Source of the DNA: Sporosarcina ureae
Lineage (GTDB): Bacteria; Bacillota; Bacilli; Bacillales_A; Planococcaceae
Assembly (NCBI RefSeq): GCF_002109325.1
Contig: NZ_CP015348.1
Location: 3,287,501-3,351,500 of the forward strand
Direction of reading: 5' to 3'
DNA: 64,000 nucleotides
Of the stretch, positions 25,749 through 33,753 are shown in pieces. A program made the position numbers and the translations under genes. The notes below the pieces were generated by a model. The model saw nothing but the letters and a program-made list of their open reading frames with translations, searched no databases and had not been told where the DNA came from. Numbering within the stretch: position 1 is the first letter of the stretch; the number at the start of each line of letters is the position of its first letter.

Positions 25749-26009
25749 TTGCAAAATACACAGAGAGTAGGCATGATTTCTTTTATTAGTCTACTTATAG
25801 GACTGACTTTTCTTTGCCTGTTTATTTTTTCGGGTAGATTATTCATTACAATGCCACTTGGTTTTATCCTTCTTGTATTCTCATTCGTTTTATCCTTGTT
25901 TAGCAGAAAAGACAAATTCGGGAGAGTATCACTTTACGCTTTCCCAATAATTATAGTCATCTACTTATTGTTCTTCGTAGTGATGTATTTATTTTGGCAT
26001 ACACCATAA
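25749..26009 (+). CDS. 86-residue membrane protein, hypothetical
   Basis: TTG 25749 lies seven bases after AGGAGG and is the best start; the first in-frame ATG is eight codons later. The protein has three hydrophobic segments, about residues 9-29, 32-50 and 61-82, with a short RKDKFGR loop between the second and third. No family recognised. The ribosome-binding site overlaps the end of the decayed remnant upstream. Confidence 0.55.
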   Translation: MQNTQRVGMISFISLLIGLTFLCLFIFSGRLFITMPLGFILLVFSFVLSLFSRKDKFGRVSLYAFPIIIVIYLLFFVVMYLFWHTP

Positions 26010-26106
26010 CGCACTCACTTAGTTGATCGAAACGAGGGACGGGGTTCTCCGCCTGTAAGATACACGTCCGGCTACAGCGACAAGTCACAACCACTTAACC
26101 TCGTGC
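26010..26106. other. non-coding gap, comparatively GC-rich
   Basis: No ORF or promoter is evident. The segment AACGAGGGACGGGG with the following bases is more GC-rich than both flanks and may be part of another decayed gene, but nothing can be identified. Confidence 0.3.
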
Positions 26107-26138
26107 AAAAAAGGTCGTCATGAAGCACGACCTTTTCC
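26107..26138. terminator. bidirectional terminator
   Basis: AAAAGGTCGT (26109-26118) pairs with ACGACCTTTT (26127-26136), a perfect 10-bp stem flanked by A- and T-runs. It serves the 25749 gene and possibly the RNase H-like gene on the minus strand. Confidence 0.8.
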
Positions 26139-26211
26139 GAATAAAAATAGAACAGTAGCAGTACACTCTTTTAGTGACGGTTATAATAGCCAATAAAACA
26201 GTTCGCTCAGG

Positions 26212-26613
26212 CTATTCCTTTTGCTTCTTCTGCATCAAAATCGCTTGCCGAGCAAGTGTATCTGCCGTCTTGTTTGTGCTGTCGGCAATCCACTTTATAA
26301 AGAAAAAGTCAAACGTCTCCGCCAGTCGCAACGCCTGTTTCAGATAAGGTGCATACTGCTCGTTCTTCACAAACTCCTTCTCCATCGACTGCACGACTAC
26401 CGTCGAATCAGACCTCACCGACACCATACCTGTTGTCAGCTTAGACGCCTCCTCAAGACCTCTTACAAGCGCTTGAAATTCCGCGTGATGATTATTCGTT
26501 GGCTCAATCGGCTCACTAATCCGCACATCCTGTCCTTCTCCTTTTATATACACACCAATTCCGCTCAACCCAGGATTCCCTGCGCTAGCACCATCTATGT
26601 ACACTTCCAACAT
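26212..26613 (-). CDS. RNase H-like domain protein (reverse-transcriptase-like family, YpdQ/YpeP type)
   Basis: The 133-residue protein is a bare RNase H fold. Acidic residues lie where the active site needs them: IDGASAGNPG (first Asp), HHAEFQAL (Glu), VRSDSTVVV (Asp) and NKTADTLARQA (last Asp). It lacks the basic helix and the hybrid-binding domain of larger RNase HI proteins. B. subtilis has similar proteins next to cspD. Cleavage of RNA in RNA-DNA hybrids is the family function, but small homologues like this are sometimes inactive. Confidence 0.85.
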   Translation of the reverse strand: MLEVYIDGASAGNPGLSGIGVYIKGEGQDVRISEPIEPTNNHHAEFQALVRGLEEASKLTTGMVSVRSDSTVVVQSMEKEFVKNEQYAPYLKQALRLAETFDFFFIKWIADSTNKTADTLARQAILMQKKQKE

Positions 26614-26722
26614 GAAATTTATCGCTCCGATCTGGTAATGAATTGTAAAAAACGTAGAAACACTTGCAACATCCCGTCAGTCAACTTAAAATAGAAGGAA
26701 GAAAGGTGGGAGTTCTTTTCTA

Positions 26723-26920
26723 ATGGATAAAGTAGTTGTCATGAAAGAAATTAATCAATTGCTCGATATATATTGTGAAGGTTGTTACGTCAAAAAACAA
26801 CTAACAAACGAACGCGGTAAAACAGGCGCTCACCAATTTTGTATTTCCGACTGTACCGTAGGAGACCAACTGCAATTCCTTGGAAGAGAAATCAACAAGA
26901 TCAGTACGGCCTCCAAATAA
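26723..26920 (+). CDS. small zinc-finger domain protein (YpeQ-like)
   Basis: The 65-residue product has the pattern CEGC, then HQFCISDC about 22 residues later. Four Cys and a His are available to bind one zinc ion. B. subtilis has a gene of this kind (ypeQ) near cspD and the RNase H-like gene, and the same neighbours occur here. Two starts are possible, ATG 26723 and ATG 26741; AAGGTGGG (26702-26709) is rather far from both. Function is unknown. Confidence 0.75.
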   Translation: MDKVVVMKEINQLLDIYCEGCYVKKQLTNERGKTGAHQFCISDCTVGDQLQFLGREINKISTASK

Positions 26921-26938
26921 ATAATGAAAAAGCATCCC

Positions 26939-26972
26939 GCAACTGCGTGGATGCTTTGTTTATGTTATAAAT
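26939..26972. terminator. terminator between the zinc-finger gene and cspD
   Basis: AAAGCATCC (26939-26947) pairs with GGATGCTTT (26959-26967), extended inward by CGC/GCG. T-rich sequence follows on the plus strand and AAAA precedes, so it may act both ways. Confidence 0.75.
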
Positions 26973-26996
26973 TCAGCTGTTTGCGCCGAGATGAGG

Positions 26997-27209
26997 TTAC
27001 ACTTCATCCTCAAGAGTCGATACGTTAGCCGCCTGTGGACCACGATTTCCTTCAATTACTTCAAAAGAAACTGTTTGACCTTCAGTCAGTGTCTTAAATC
27101 CATCGGTTGCAATTCCTGTGAAATGTACAAATATATCTTCACCATCGTCTGCTTCGATAAATCCATATCCTTTGTCACTGCTGAACCACTTCACTTTACC
27201 TTGGTGCAT
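26997..27209 (-). CDS. cspD: cold-shock protein CspD/CspB family
   Basis: I take ATG 27209, which has GAGGAGGAATTATT before it, instead of the longer open frame to 27248. The 70-residue protein is a single cold-shock domain: [29 protein letters not shown] contains RNP1 (KGYGFI) and RNP2 (VFVHF-like DIFVHF). It binds single-stranded RNA and DNA and melts RNA structure at low temperature. About 120 bases of AT-rich leader lie upstream on the minus strand. The RNase H-like and zinc-finger neighbours match the cspD locus of B. subtilis, which supports the symbol. Confidence 0.9.
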   Translation of the reverse strand: MHQGKVKWFSSDKGYGFIEADDGEDIFVHFTGIATDGFKTLTEGQTVSFEVIEGNRGPQAANVSTLEDEV

Positions 27210-27450
27210 AATAATTCCTCCTCGGCAATTAGAAATCCATCTCCACACGTAACGTGTAAGTCTATTACTGCAAACTTAACCAATACGGCTTCTTACACTA
27301 TACATGAGTAGGACAACAGTGTCAACGGTAAGTAGAATATTCAGATTACTATTTACTAATAATGAGGAAAGTATTGGTTTTTATCTGACTATTCCCTATA
27401 ATGAGGAAGTATTCATTTTATTTATAAGAATTATGTAAGGAAGTGTTGAA

Positions 27451-27828
27451 GTGAAAATTGTCATCGCACTTTTGCAAGTAGGATTTTTATACATACTATT
27501 TCTAGCAGGAGAGTTTTTACGTGCGAAACTATCTATTCCTTTGCCAGGAAGCATTATTGGTTTGCTGTTGTTGTGGGCGTTGTTATCGATCAAAGTCGTC
27601 CCGCTTCGCTGGGTAGAAAAAGGGGCGTATGTATTTCTATCGACTTTGCCGCTTTATCTGATTCCGGCTACGGTTGGTGTCATGGATTATGGCCATGTGT
27701 TCGCCGGCAAAGGTAGCTTACTGATCGTTATCACAATCGGCAGTACATTCATCACGATGGTCGTCGCTAGTTTAGTTAGCCAATCTATGGCCAAGCGTCA
27801 AGTGAAAGAGGAGGGGACTCTTTCATGA
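27451..27828 (+). CDS. lrgA: CidA/LrgA-family holin-like protein
   Basis: The 125-residue protein has four hydrophobic helices and the family motif SIPLPGSIIGLLLLW at about residues 28-42. GTG 27451 follows AAGGAAGTG. It is a small inner-membrane protein of the CidA/LrgA family, linked to control of murein hydrolases, and in some species to pyruvate uptake. Its stop overlaps the start of the lrgB gene. No LytSR-type regulator pair is adjacent, so the subtype (Cid or Lrg) is not determined by context. Confidence 0.88.
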   Translation: MKIVIALLQVGFLYILFLAGEFLRAKLSIPLPGSIIGLLLLWALLSIKVVPLRWVEKGAYVFLSTLPLYLIPATVGVMDYGHVFAGKGSLLIVITIGSTFITMVVASLVSQSMAKRQVKEEGTLS

Positions 27829-28517
27829 ATACACTAGCACTTGCCTTCACGATGATAATGTTGACAGTTATGCTGTACTTTTTGATGAACGCTGTCTACG
27901 TTAGGCTGCGTTCGCCATTTCTAGTACCTATTCTAACAGCGACTATTGCAGTTATCGTCGTGTTATCGTTATTCAATGTTTCCTACGAAACGTATATGGT
28001 AGGGGGTAAGTGGATCGATGCATTGCTTGGTCCCGCCATTGTCTCACTTTGTATTCCACTTTATAAGCAACGGGATATCATTAAGAAAAACCTGTTGCCG
28101 ATCTTCGGTGGCGTTGTCGTGGGAGGAATTGTCGGGATGTTGACTGGTGTCTTAGCAGCGCGACTTGTTGGATTTTCGAATGATCTGTTAGCGAGCATCT
28201 TGCCGAAGTCCATTACTTCTCCCATTGCCATGCAAATAGCAGAAGAGCTTGGTGGCATTCCTTCGCTAGCGACGGTATTGGTCATTATCGCCGGACTCGC
28301 TGGAATCCTCATGGGTCCATGGATCAATCGCTGGTTCAAGATTGATACAGCGATTGGCCAGGGCATTGGTCTCGGAGTGGGGGCGCATGCGATCGGAACT
28401 TCTAAAGCGCTCGAATACGGAGAACAAACAGCTTCTATGAGTTCGGTAGCGATGACACTATCTGCGATTATCGGTGCGCTAGCTGGTCCGTTATTCGGTA
28501 TTTGGTTATTTCCATAG
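27825..28517 (+). CDS. lrgB: LrgB/CidB-family membrane protein
   Basis: The 230-residue protein is highly hydrophobic, with about six to seven helices. It carries the LrgB-family segments DALLGPAIVSLCIPLYKQ and LPKSITSPIAMQIAEELGG, and GAHAIGTSKALEYGE near the C-terminus. It acts with the preceding LrgA-type protein in the membrane; the ATG overlaps its stop (ATGA), so they are translated together. A bidirectional terminator follows. Confidence 0.9.
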   Translation: MNTLALAFTMIMLTVMLYFLMNAVYVRLRSPFLVPILTATIAVIVVLSLFNVSYETYMVGGKWIDALLGPAIVSLCIPLYKQRDIIKKNLLPIFGGVVVGGIVGMLTGVLAARLVGFSNDLLASILPKSITSPIAMQIAEELGGIPSLATVLVIIAGLAGILMGPWINRWFKIDTAIGQGIGLGVGAHAIGTSKALEYGEQTASMSSVAMTLSAIIGALAGPLFGIWLFP

Positions 28518-28558
28518 AAAAGCGAGATTCCTATTCAACTAGGAATCCCGCTTTTTTT
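28518..28558. terminator. bidirectional terminator between lrgB and niaR
   Basis: AAAGCGAGATTCCTA and TAGGAATCCCGCTTTTTTT form a long stem with one mismatch. It overlaps the last codons of niaR (minus strand), so the repressor's end doubles as terminator sequence. Confidence 0.85.
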
Positions 28559-29070
28559 AATGCTTCTTCTGCATCATGTAATTGTTCTTGTTTAGGAGCA
28601 GAAATAGCATGCAAGTGAATCCCACTATCGTCTAAATTTAATAAATAAGTGGCTTGCGCTTGCTCGATCTGTTCTATAAACGCTTTTACTTCTTGCCTGT
28701 TGGACACCATGATCGATGCACGTACATCGCCGTACACAGGGTGTTCTACACGGACGTCTTTCACCGTCACGCCATGATCGACTAAAATGTTTAGCTCCTC
28801 TGCGGTTTGTTCAGGAGCGTGTTTGCAGACAATGATTTTTTCAATAGCACGCACCCTTTCGTTTGCCCGAGTGTATAAATACCCTTGATTCGTTGCCATA
28901 ATAGGTTCGTTTTTTGCTTTTAAAAGATTAATATCACTGACGATGACTTGTCTGCTGACATTCGTCAAATCTCCGAGCTCTCCACCTGTTACAGGATGAT
29001 TTGCTTCTTGTAGCGTCCGTAGTATTAAATCACGACGCTGTTCACCTAACACTTTTGATTTATGTCGCAA
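28531..29070 (-). CDS. niaR: NAD biosynthesis repressor NiaR (YrxA)
   Basis: The protein has an N-terminal winged helix (RRDLILRTLQEANHPVTGGELGDL, then NVSRQVIVSDINLLKA) and a C-terminal 3H domain. That domain is named for three His residues, seen in CKHAPEQTAEEL, VEHPVYGD and LHAISAP. It senses nicotinic acid and represses NAD synthesis and niacin uptake genes. The frame extends to GTG 29079, but that codon lies in the AGGTGAG ribosome-binding site; TTG 29070 is properly spaced and gives 179 residues, close to B. subtilis YrxA. It lies right behind nifS on the same strand. Confidence 0.92.
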   Translation of the reverse strand: MRHKSKVLGEQRRDLILRTLQEANHPVTGGELGDLTNVSRQVIVSDINLLKAKNEPIMATNQGYLYTRANERVRAIEKIIVCKHAPEQTAEELNILVDHGVTVKDVRVEHPVYGDVRASIMVSNRQEVKAFIEQIEQAQATYLLNLDDSGIHLHAISAPKQEQLHDAEEALKKAGFLVE

Positions 29071-29086
29071 AGTTCTCACCTGCTAT

Positions 29087-30238
29087 CTATATAATATCTA
29101 AGAGAATGCCTTTAGTTTGAGTTGAAACGGCGACCTCAAGCAATACGTTTGCTAGCTCCGTAACATTTTCACTAGTCGATGTCTTTCCAAATGAAACTCG
29201 AACGAGCCCTTTCGCCAAATGTGCAGGTATCTTCATCGCACTCATCGTCGTGGAAGATTGTTGTTGACCTACTTGGCATGCGCTACCTGTCGACACTGCA
29301 AATCCTCTTCTATTTAATTCTAACATAATGAGCTGTCCTTCCGAGTGTTTGACGCATAGTCCGACGATTTGTGGAAGCTGTTCCGATTGCTGCTGGCTAC
29401 CGTAAATAGTAAATAGCTCTTTATGTTCATTCAATTTATTAAGAAAAACAGAGCGCAATTCCACGTAATCTACTTCACTCGGATCTACCAGTTCGGCTGC
29501 TGTTACGAATGAAGCGATGCCTGGCACATTCACTGTTCCTCCCCGAAAACCCTTCTCTTGTGTAGCGCCTGGAAATAGAGGAACGACGCGAATGCGTGGA
29601 TCAATATACACGGCACCGACACCTTTTGGTCCGTACACTTTATGGCTAGAAATCGAGAAGCTATCTACGAATGGACTGATGTCGCGTATGGATAGCTTGC
29701 CAAAAGATTGGACACAGTCGCTATGTAAATAAATTCCTTTAGGCTTCACCAGTTCAGATATCGCATGAATCGGTTGAATAGTGCCGATTTCCGGGTTGCA
29801 ATGCTGAATGGATACTACAGTCGTGTCTTCAGTAATCGCTTCTTCAAGTGCACGTAGATCGACTATGCCATTGGCTGTGAAAGGTATGAGTGAAATTCGA
29901 AAGTCTTGTCCTTCAAGATAGGCTGCTGCTGAATGAAGGGAAGGATGTTCTGCCGCTGAAAGAATGATATGTTGACCTTTTTTCTTGGCAGACTGTGCTA
30001 GCGATAATAAAGCGAGAGCGTTACTTTCTGTTCCACCTGAAGTGAAATACAATCCTTCAGGACGGACACCGAGCATTTTCGATAAATTGTTTCTGCTGTA
30101 TGCTAATATGTTTTGCGCAGCACCTCCTTCGTCATGGAGACTCGTCGTGTTGCCGAAATGTTGCTGTGAGACAGACACGAATACCGAAGCGGCTTCCTCA
30201 CGAAGAGGGGTAGTTGCAGCGTAATCAAAGTAATGCAT
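29087..30238 (-). CDS. nifS: cysteine desulfurase, NifS type, for NadA cluster assembly
   Basis: ATG 30238 has GCAGGAGG upstream; the open frame to 30256 is not needed. The 383-residue PLP enzyme begins HYFDYAATTP. It has the PLP-binding Lys in SSHKVYGPKGVG and the catalytic Cys in STGSACQVGQQQ (about residue 320). It takes sulfur from cysteine as a persulfide. In B. subtilis this gene is divergent from the nad operon and supplies the iron-sulfur cluster of NadA; the same divergent arrangement is seen here, which supports that role over general housekeeping. Confidence 0.9.
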   Translation of the reverse strand: MHYFDYAATTPLREEAASVFVSVSQQHFGNTTSLHDEGGAAQNILAYSRNNLSKMLGVRPEGLYFTSGGTESNALALLSLAQSAKKKGQHIILSAAEHPSLHSAAAYLEGQDFRISLIPFTANGIVDLRALEEAITEDTTVVSIQHCNPEIGTIQPIHAISELVKPKGIYLHSDCVQSFGKLSIRDISPFVDSFSISSHKVYGPKGVGAVYIDPRIRVVPLFPGATQEKGFRGGTVNVPGIASFVTAAELVDPSEVDYVELRSVFLNKLNEHKELFTIYGSQQQSEQLPQIVGLCVKHSEGQLIMLELNRRGFAVSTGSACQVGQQQSSTTMSAMKIPAHLAKGLVRVSFGKTSTSENVTELANVLLEVAVSTQTKGILLDII

Positions 30239-30292
30239 AGAAAAGACCTCCTGCAATAAATAATATATTCATCTTGTCATATATCCGCGTGT

Positions 30293-30313
30293 ATGTAAAG
30301 ATAGATGTAAAGA
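30293..30313. promoter_or_regulatory. candidate NiaR operator between nifS and nadC
   Basis: ATGTAAAGA occurs twice, at 30293-30301 and 30305-30313, exactly 12 bases apart, in the 110-base divergent region. The place and the nearby niaR gene suggest an operator. The match to known NiaR sites was not checked. Confidence 0.4.
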
Positions 30314-30348
30314 CACCCAAGAATAAATAAAGGTGGTAAGAAAAACAG

Positions 30349-31197
30349 ATGAATACACTCAAATTGAGATCCATGTTAGAGCAGTTTTTCATAGAGGACG
30401 TAGGGGATGGGGATCTATCCGCAAATACATTATTTCCAGCTGATGTAATGGGTGAAATGCAAATTATCGCCAAAACGCCAGGCATATTTTGCGGTTCCGA
30501 TATCATGACAACAGGTTTTCAACTCATGAATCCTTCTATTAAAGTGACGTGCCTCCTACAAGACGGTGAAAGAATGGAAGAGAAGCAAATACTTGCTCGT
30601 GTTAGAGGACCGGTTAGAAGTCTATTGACGGCGGAGCGCGTAGTACTAAATTGCATCCAGCGAATGAGCGCGATTGCAACGAAAACTGCGGATCTAACTG
30701 CATTATTGTCCGGAACAAACACGAGAGTTTGTGATACGCGAAAAACTGCTCCTGGACTTCGTATGCTAGATAAATATGCAGTTCGAACCGGTGGCGGATT
30801 TAATCATCGCAACGGTTTATACGATGCAGTGATGCTAAAAGATAATCACTTGGCATATGCAGGTTCTATTACACAAGCCGTGCAACTACTTAGATCACAG
30901 TTAGGTCATACGGTAAAAATAGAAGTAGAAATAGAATCGCTAGCACAGCTACAAGAAGCTATTGAAGCCAATGTGGATATTATTATGTTTGATAACCGCA
31001 CACCGAAAGAAATTACGGACTGGTTACCACTCGTACCTCCACATATCGTAACCGAAGCTTCAGGCATGATTACAGAAGAAACGATTGCTTCTTACGGCAA
31101 GACAGGAATTGATTACATATCGGTTGGCGCGCTGACGCATTCCGTTATTGCAGCGGATATTAGCGCAACTATACAACTTACACCACAGGAGGACTGA
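30349..31197 (+). CDS. nadC: nicotinate-nucleotide pyrophosphorylase (quinolinate phosphoribosyltransferase)
   Basis: The 282-residue enzyme has the NadC layout: an N-terminal domain with [14 protein letters not shown] and the active-site barrel with [28 protein letters not shown], where the DTRKT/TPG segment and the GGG-NHR segment bind quinolinate. [11 protein letters not shown] and EVEIESLAQ follow. It turns quinolinate plus PRPP into nicotinate mononucleotide. It has AAGGTGGTAAG before the ATG and is followed after five bases by nadA. In B. subtilis nadB stands before nadC; here it does not. Confidence 0.95.
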   Translation: MNTLKLRSMLEQFFIEDVGDGDLSANTLFPADVMGEMQIIAKTPGIFCGSDIMTTGFQLMNPSIKVTCLLQDGERMEEKQILARVRGPVRSLLTAERVVLNCIQRMSAIATKTADLTALLSGTNTRVCDTRKTAPGLRMLDKYAVRTGGGFNHRNGLYDAVMLKDNHLAYAGSITQAVQLLRSQLGHTVKIEVEIESLAQLQEAIEANVDIIMFDNRTPKEITDWLPLVPPHIVTEASGMITEETIASYGKTGIDYISVGALTHSVIAADISATIQLTPQED

Positions 31198-31202
31198 AGA
31201 AT

Positions 31203-32312
31203 ATGTCGATGATGGATCTTGTAAAAGAACAAGCAAATGCTATGTTGCCTGAACGGTATAAACACTACACAGTGACTGAAATGGAAGAAAAAATTCGCTC
31301 GATTAAGCAGACGTTAGGAACTAAATTATTTATCCCTGGCCACCACTACCAGAAAAATGAAGTGATTCAATTTGCGGATGCGACAGGAGATTCTTTACAA
31401 TTAGCACAAATTTGCGCAGCGAACGAGGAAGCAGAACATATTGTGTTTTGTGGGGTACACTTCATGGCAGAAACTGCAGATATTTTAACGACGGAAAATC
31501 AACACGTCTATTTACCCGATATGCGTGCGGGTTGTTCAATGGCAGACATGGCAGACATTTACCAGACGGAAAGAGCATGGACAGACTTGCAAAGGCGTTT
31601 TGGAGATACGATTCTTCCATTGACATACGTAAATTCGACGGCAGCGATCAAAGCGTTCGTCGGTCGTCATGGTGGTGCGACGGTGACTTCGTCAAACGCC
31701 AAAGAAATCGTCCAATGGGCTTTCACTCAGAAAAAGCGGATACTATTTTTACCTGACCAACATCTAGGGCGTAACACTGCATACGGACTTGGCGTGCCAC
31801 TCGATCATATGGCGGTCTGGAATCCCATTACAGATACACTAGAATACGCTGGTGAAGACGAAGAGTGTCAAGTGATTTTATGGAAAGGACATTGCTCCGT
31901 TCATGAAAACTTCACGGTAGAAAATATTCGTCAGTTACGTGAAAATGATCCCGGGCGCCGAATTATCGTTCATCCCGAGTGTTCACATGAAGTCGTAATG
32001 AAGTCCGATGACGACGGTTCCACAAAGTATATCATTGATCAAATTCAAGCCGCCGCTCCTGGAACGAAATGGGCGATCGGCACGGAAATGAATTTAGTCA
32101 ACCGGTTGATAGAAAATCACCCTGATCAAGATATCATTTCATTAAATCCGTTAATGTGTCCTTGTTTGACAATGAACCGTATCGATCTACCGCATTTATT
32201 ATGGAGTCTTGAAAGTATTGTGGAAGGGAAAGAGCAAAACATCATCAAAGTCGATGCAACGACATCTGCAGATGCGATAGATGCGCTAGACCGTATGCTA
32301 CAGCGAAAGTAA
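31203..32312 (+). CDS. nadA: quinolinate synthase NadA
   Basis: The 369-residue protein is NadA of the long Bacillus type. It has [24 protein letters not shown], and cluster cysteines in AGCSMADM (about 111), GHCSVHEN (about 231) and CPCLTMN (about 319 and 321). It makes quinolinate from iminoaspartate and dihydroxyacetone phosphate using a [4Fe-4S] cluster, which the adjacent nifS product probably helps to build. It lies five bases after nadC. The iminoaspartate source, normally NadB, is not encoded in this window. Confidence 0.95.
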   Translation: MSMMDLVKEQANAMLPERYKHYTVTEMEEKIRSIKQTLGTKLFIPGHHYQKNEVIQFADATGDSLQLAQICAANEEAEHIVFCGVHFMAETADILTTENQHVYLPDMRAGCSMADMADIYQTERAWTDLQRRFGDTILPLTYVNSTAAIKAFVGRHGGATVTSSNAKEIVQWAFTQKKRILFLPDQHLGRNTAYGLGVPLDHMAVWNPITDTLEYAGEDEECQVILWKGHCSVHENFTVENIRQLRENDPGRRIIVHPECSHEVVMKSDDDGSTKYIIDQIQAAAPGTKWAIGTEMNLVNRLIENHPDQDIISLNPLMCPCLTMNRIDLPHLLWSLESIVEGKEQNIIKVDATTSADAIDALDRMLQRK

Positions 32313-32323
32313 CGTAGCAGTGC

Positions 32324-32351
32324 TTGACAATTACTCTGAATATTGTATGAT
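32324..32351 (+). promoter_or_regulatory. promoter of the proline T-box/proBA unit
   Basis: TTGACA (32324-32329) and TATGAT (32346-32351) are 16 bases apart, just upstream of the T-box leader. Confidence 0.75.
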
Positions 32352-32357
32352 TGGGGA

Positions 32358-32602
32358 AATGATATGGAACGTTGAAGAAGGACCAGTAGATAAATAGCAT
32401 GTGTTAGAGAGCGGAATCCATCGGCTGGAAGTTTCCGTCGCAATGCCTTGTCGAACCTGCCTTTTGAGTCCTGTGAAAATACAGGCGCGCACCTTGGCGT
32501 TAGAAGGAAAGCGGGATTCGTGAAAATGAATCCAATGATGGTGGCACCGCGGAAGTTACGTCCTTTCGTCCTGATTATATCGGGACGATTGGGCTTTTTT
32601 AT
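32358..32602 (+). promoter_or_regulatory. T-box leader, proline-responsive, controlling proBA
   Basis: Stem I has an AGAG-box-like GAGAG near 32408. The probable specifier codon is CCT (32457-32459) in the context GAACCTGCC, which points to tRNA-Pro. The T-box core TGGTGGCACCGCGG lies at about 32539-32552. A terminator follows, CCTTTCGTCC pairing with GGACGATTGGG and then TTTTTT. Uncharged tRNA-Pro would pair with the specifier and the T-box bulge to favour antitermination, raising proline synthesis. Confidence 0.9.
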
Positions 32603-32645
32603 TGTATAAAAGTAGATGATATGTAGAAATGGTAGGCGAATCCAT

Positions 32646-33737
32646 ATGAAAAGACAACGAATCGTTGTGAAAATCGGTAGCAGTTCGTTAACAAATGATC
32701 ATGGAGAAATCGATCAAGTAAAATTCAATGATCATGTCGATGCGTTGGCGATGTTGAAAAACATTGGGCATGAAGTCATTGTTGTCTCGTCAGGAGCGGT
32801 GGCGGCGGGTTTTGCGCGTCTCGGCTATTCCTCCCGTCCACAGACGATTAAAGGTAAACAAGCTGCTGCGGCAGTAGGTCAGAGCTTATTAATTCAGTCC
32901 TATATTGAAAGGTTTAGTGCACATAAAGTCATACCGGCACAGATTTTATTGACGCGCCATGACTTTGCGGATCGTGATCGATACCGCAACGCATTTGCGG
33001 CAATGTCTGAATTGCTTGATCGCGGTATTATGCCGATCATTAATGAAAATGATACCGTATCCATCGATGAATTGACGTTTGGTGATAATGATATGCTATC
33101 CGCATTAGTCAGTGGTTTCCTACATGCGGACCAATTGATTATTTTAACCGATGTCAACGGGATCTACACAAGCAATCCGCGAACAGACCCAGACGCTGTA
33201 CGATTGACTAAGTTGGATGAAATTTCAGATGAATTGCTCGGTGGCGCGGATGATACAGGCTCGAAAGTCGGTACGGGTGGTATGCGTTCGAAGCTACTAG
33301 CTGCAAGAACGGCTCACACATTAGGCGTGCCGCTTTTCATCGGAACAGGACATGGTCCATCAAAATTGCTGGATATTTTAAAAGGTCATGGAGACGGCAC
33401 ATATATTTCTAGCCCCGTTGCCAACACAATCAATACAAACCGCCAATGGATTGCCCTTCATTCCGAATCTACTGGACGTCTATACGTCGATCAAGGCGCC
33501 GAAGAAGCAATTGTGCATAATGGGCGCAGTTTATTACCAGCAGGTGTCTTTAAAGTGCAAGGTGACTTTGAGATTGGCCAAGTAGTAGAAGTGTTCGGTT
33601 TAAATGGTTTAATCGGTAAAGGGGAAGTCACGTATTCGTCTGAACAACTAAAACAAACGATTTCCAATAAAGATCAACTGGAAGAATTCAAGCCTATGCT
33701 AGAAGTCATTCACCGTGACCGCTGGGTACAAGTGTAA
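32646..33737 (+). CDS. proB: glutamate 5-kinase
   Basis: ATG 32646 is chosen to match the family start (MKRQRIVVKIGSSSL); the frame is open to 32616. The 363-residue protein has an amino-acid kinase domain (about 1-260) with VVKIGSSSLTND, VSSGAVAAGFARL, INENDTVSIDEL and GTGGMRSKL. A PUA domain follows (about 270-355: GRLYVDQGAEEAIVHNGRSLLPAGV). It phosphorylates glutamate as the first step of proline synthesis and is normally feedback-inhibited by proline. It is expressed under the proline T-box, with proA 16 bases downstream. Confidence 0.95.
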   Translation: MKRQRIVVKIGSSSLTNDHGEIDQVKFNDHVDALAMLKNIGHEVIVVSSGAVAAGFARLGYSSRPQTIKGKQAAAAVGQSLLIQSYIERFSAHKVIPAQILLTRHDFADRDRYRNAFAAMSELLDRGIMPIINENDTVSIDELTFGDNDMLSALVSGFLHADQLIILTDVNGIYTSNPRTDPDAVRLTKLDEISDELLGGADDTGSKVGTGGMRSKLLAARTAHTLGVPLFIGTGHGPSKLLDILKGHGDGTYISSPVANTINTNRQWIALHSESTGRLYVDQGAEEAIVHNGRSLLPAGVFKVQGDFEIGQVVEVFGLNGLIGKGEVTYSSEQLKQTISNKDQLEEFKPMLEVIHRDRWVQV

Positions 33738-33753
33738 TCAAAGGGGAGAATAG

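Noticed and set aside
26221-26694. 157-codon plus-strand ORF
   Set aside because: It is antisense to the RNase H-like gene, has no ribosome-binding site, and its composition (many His, Arg, Leu, Cys) is typical of a shadow frame.
31412-31756. 114-codon ORF within nadA
   Set aside because: It is out of frame inside a well-supported enzyme gene and has no family resemblance.
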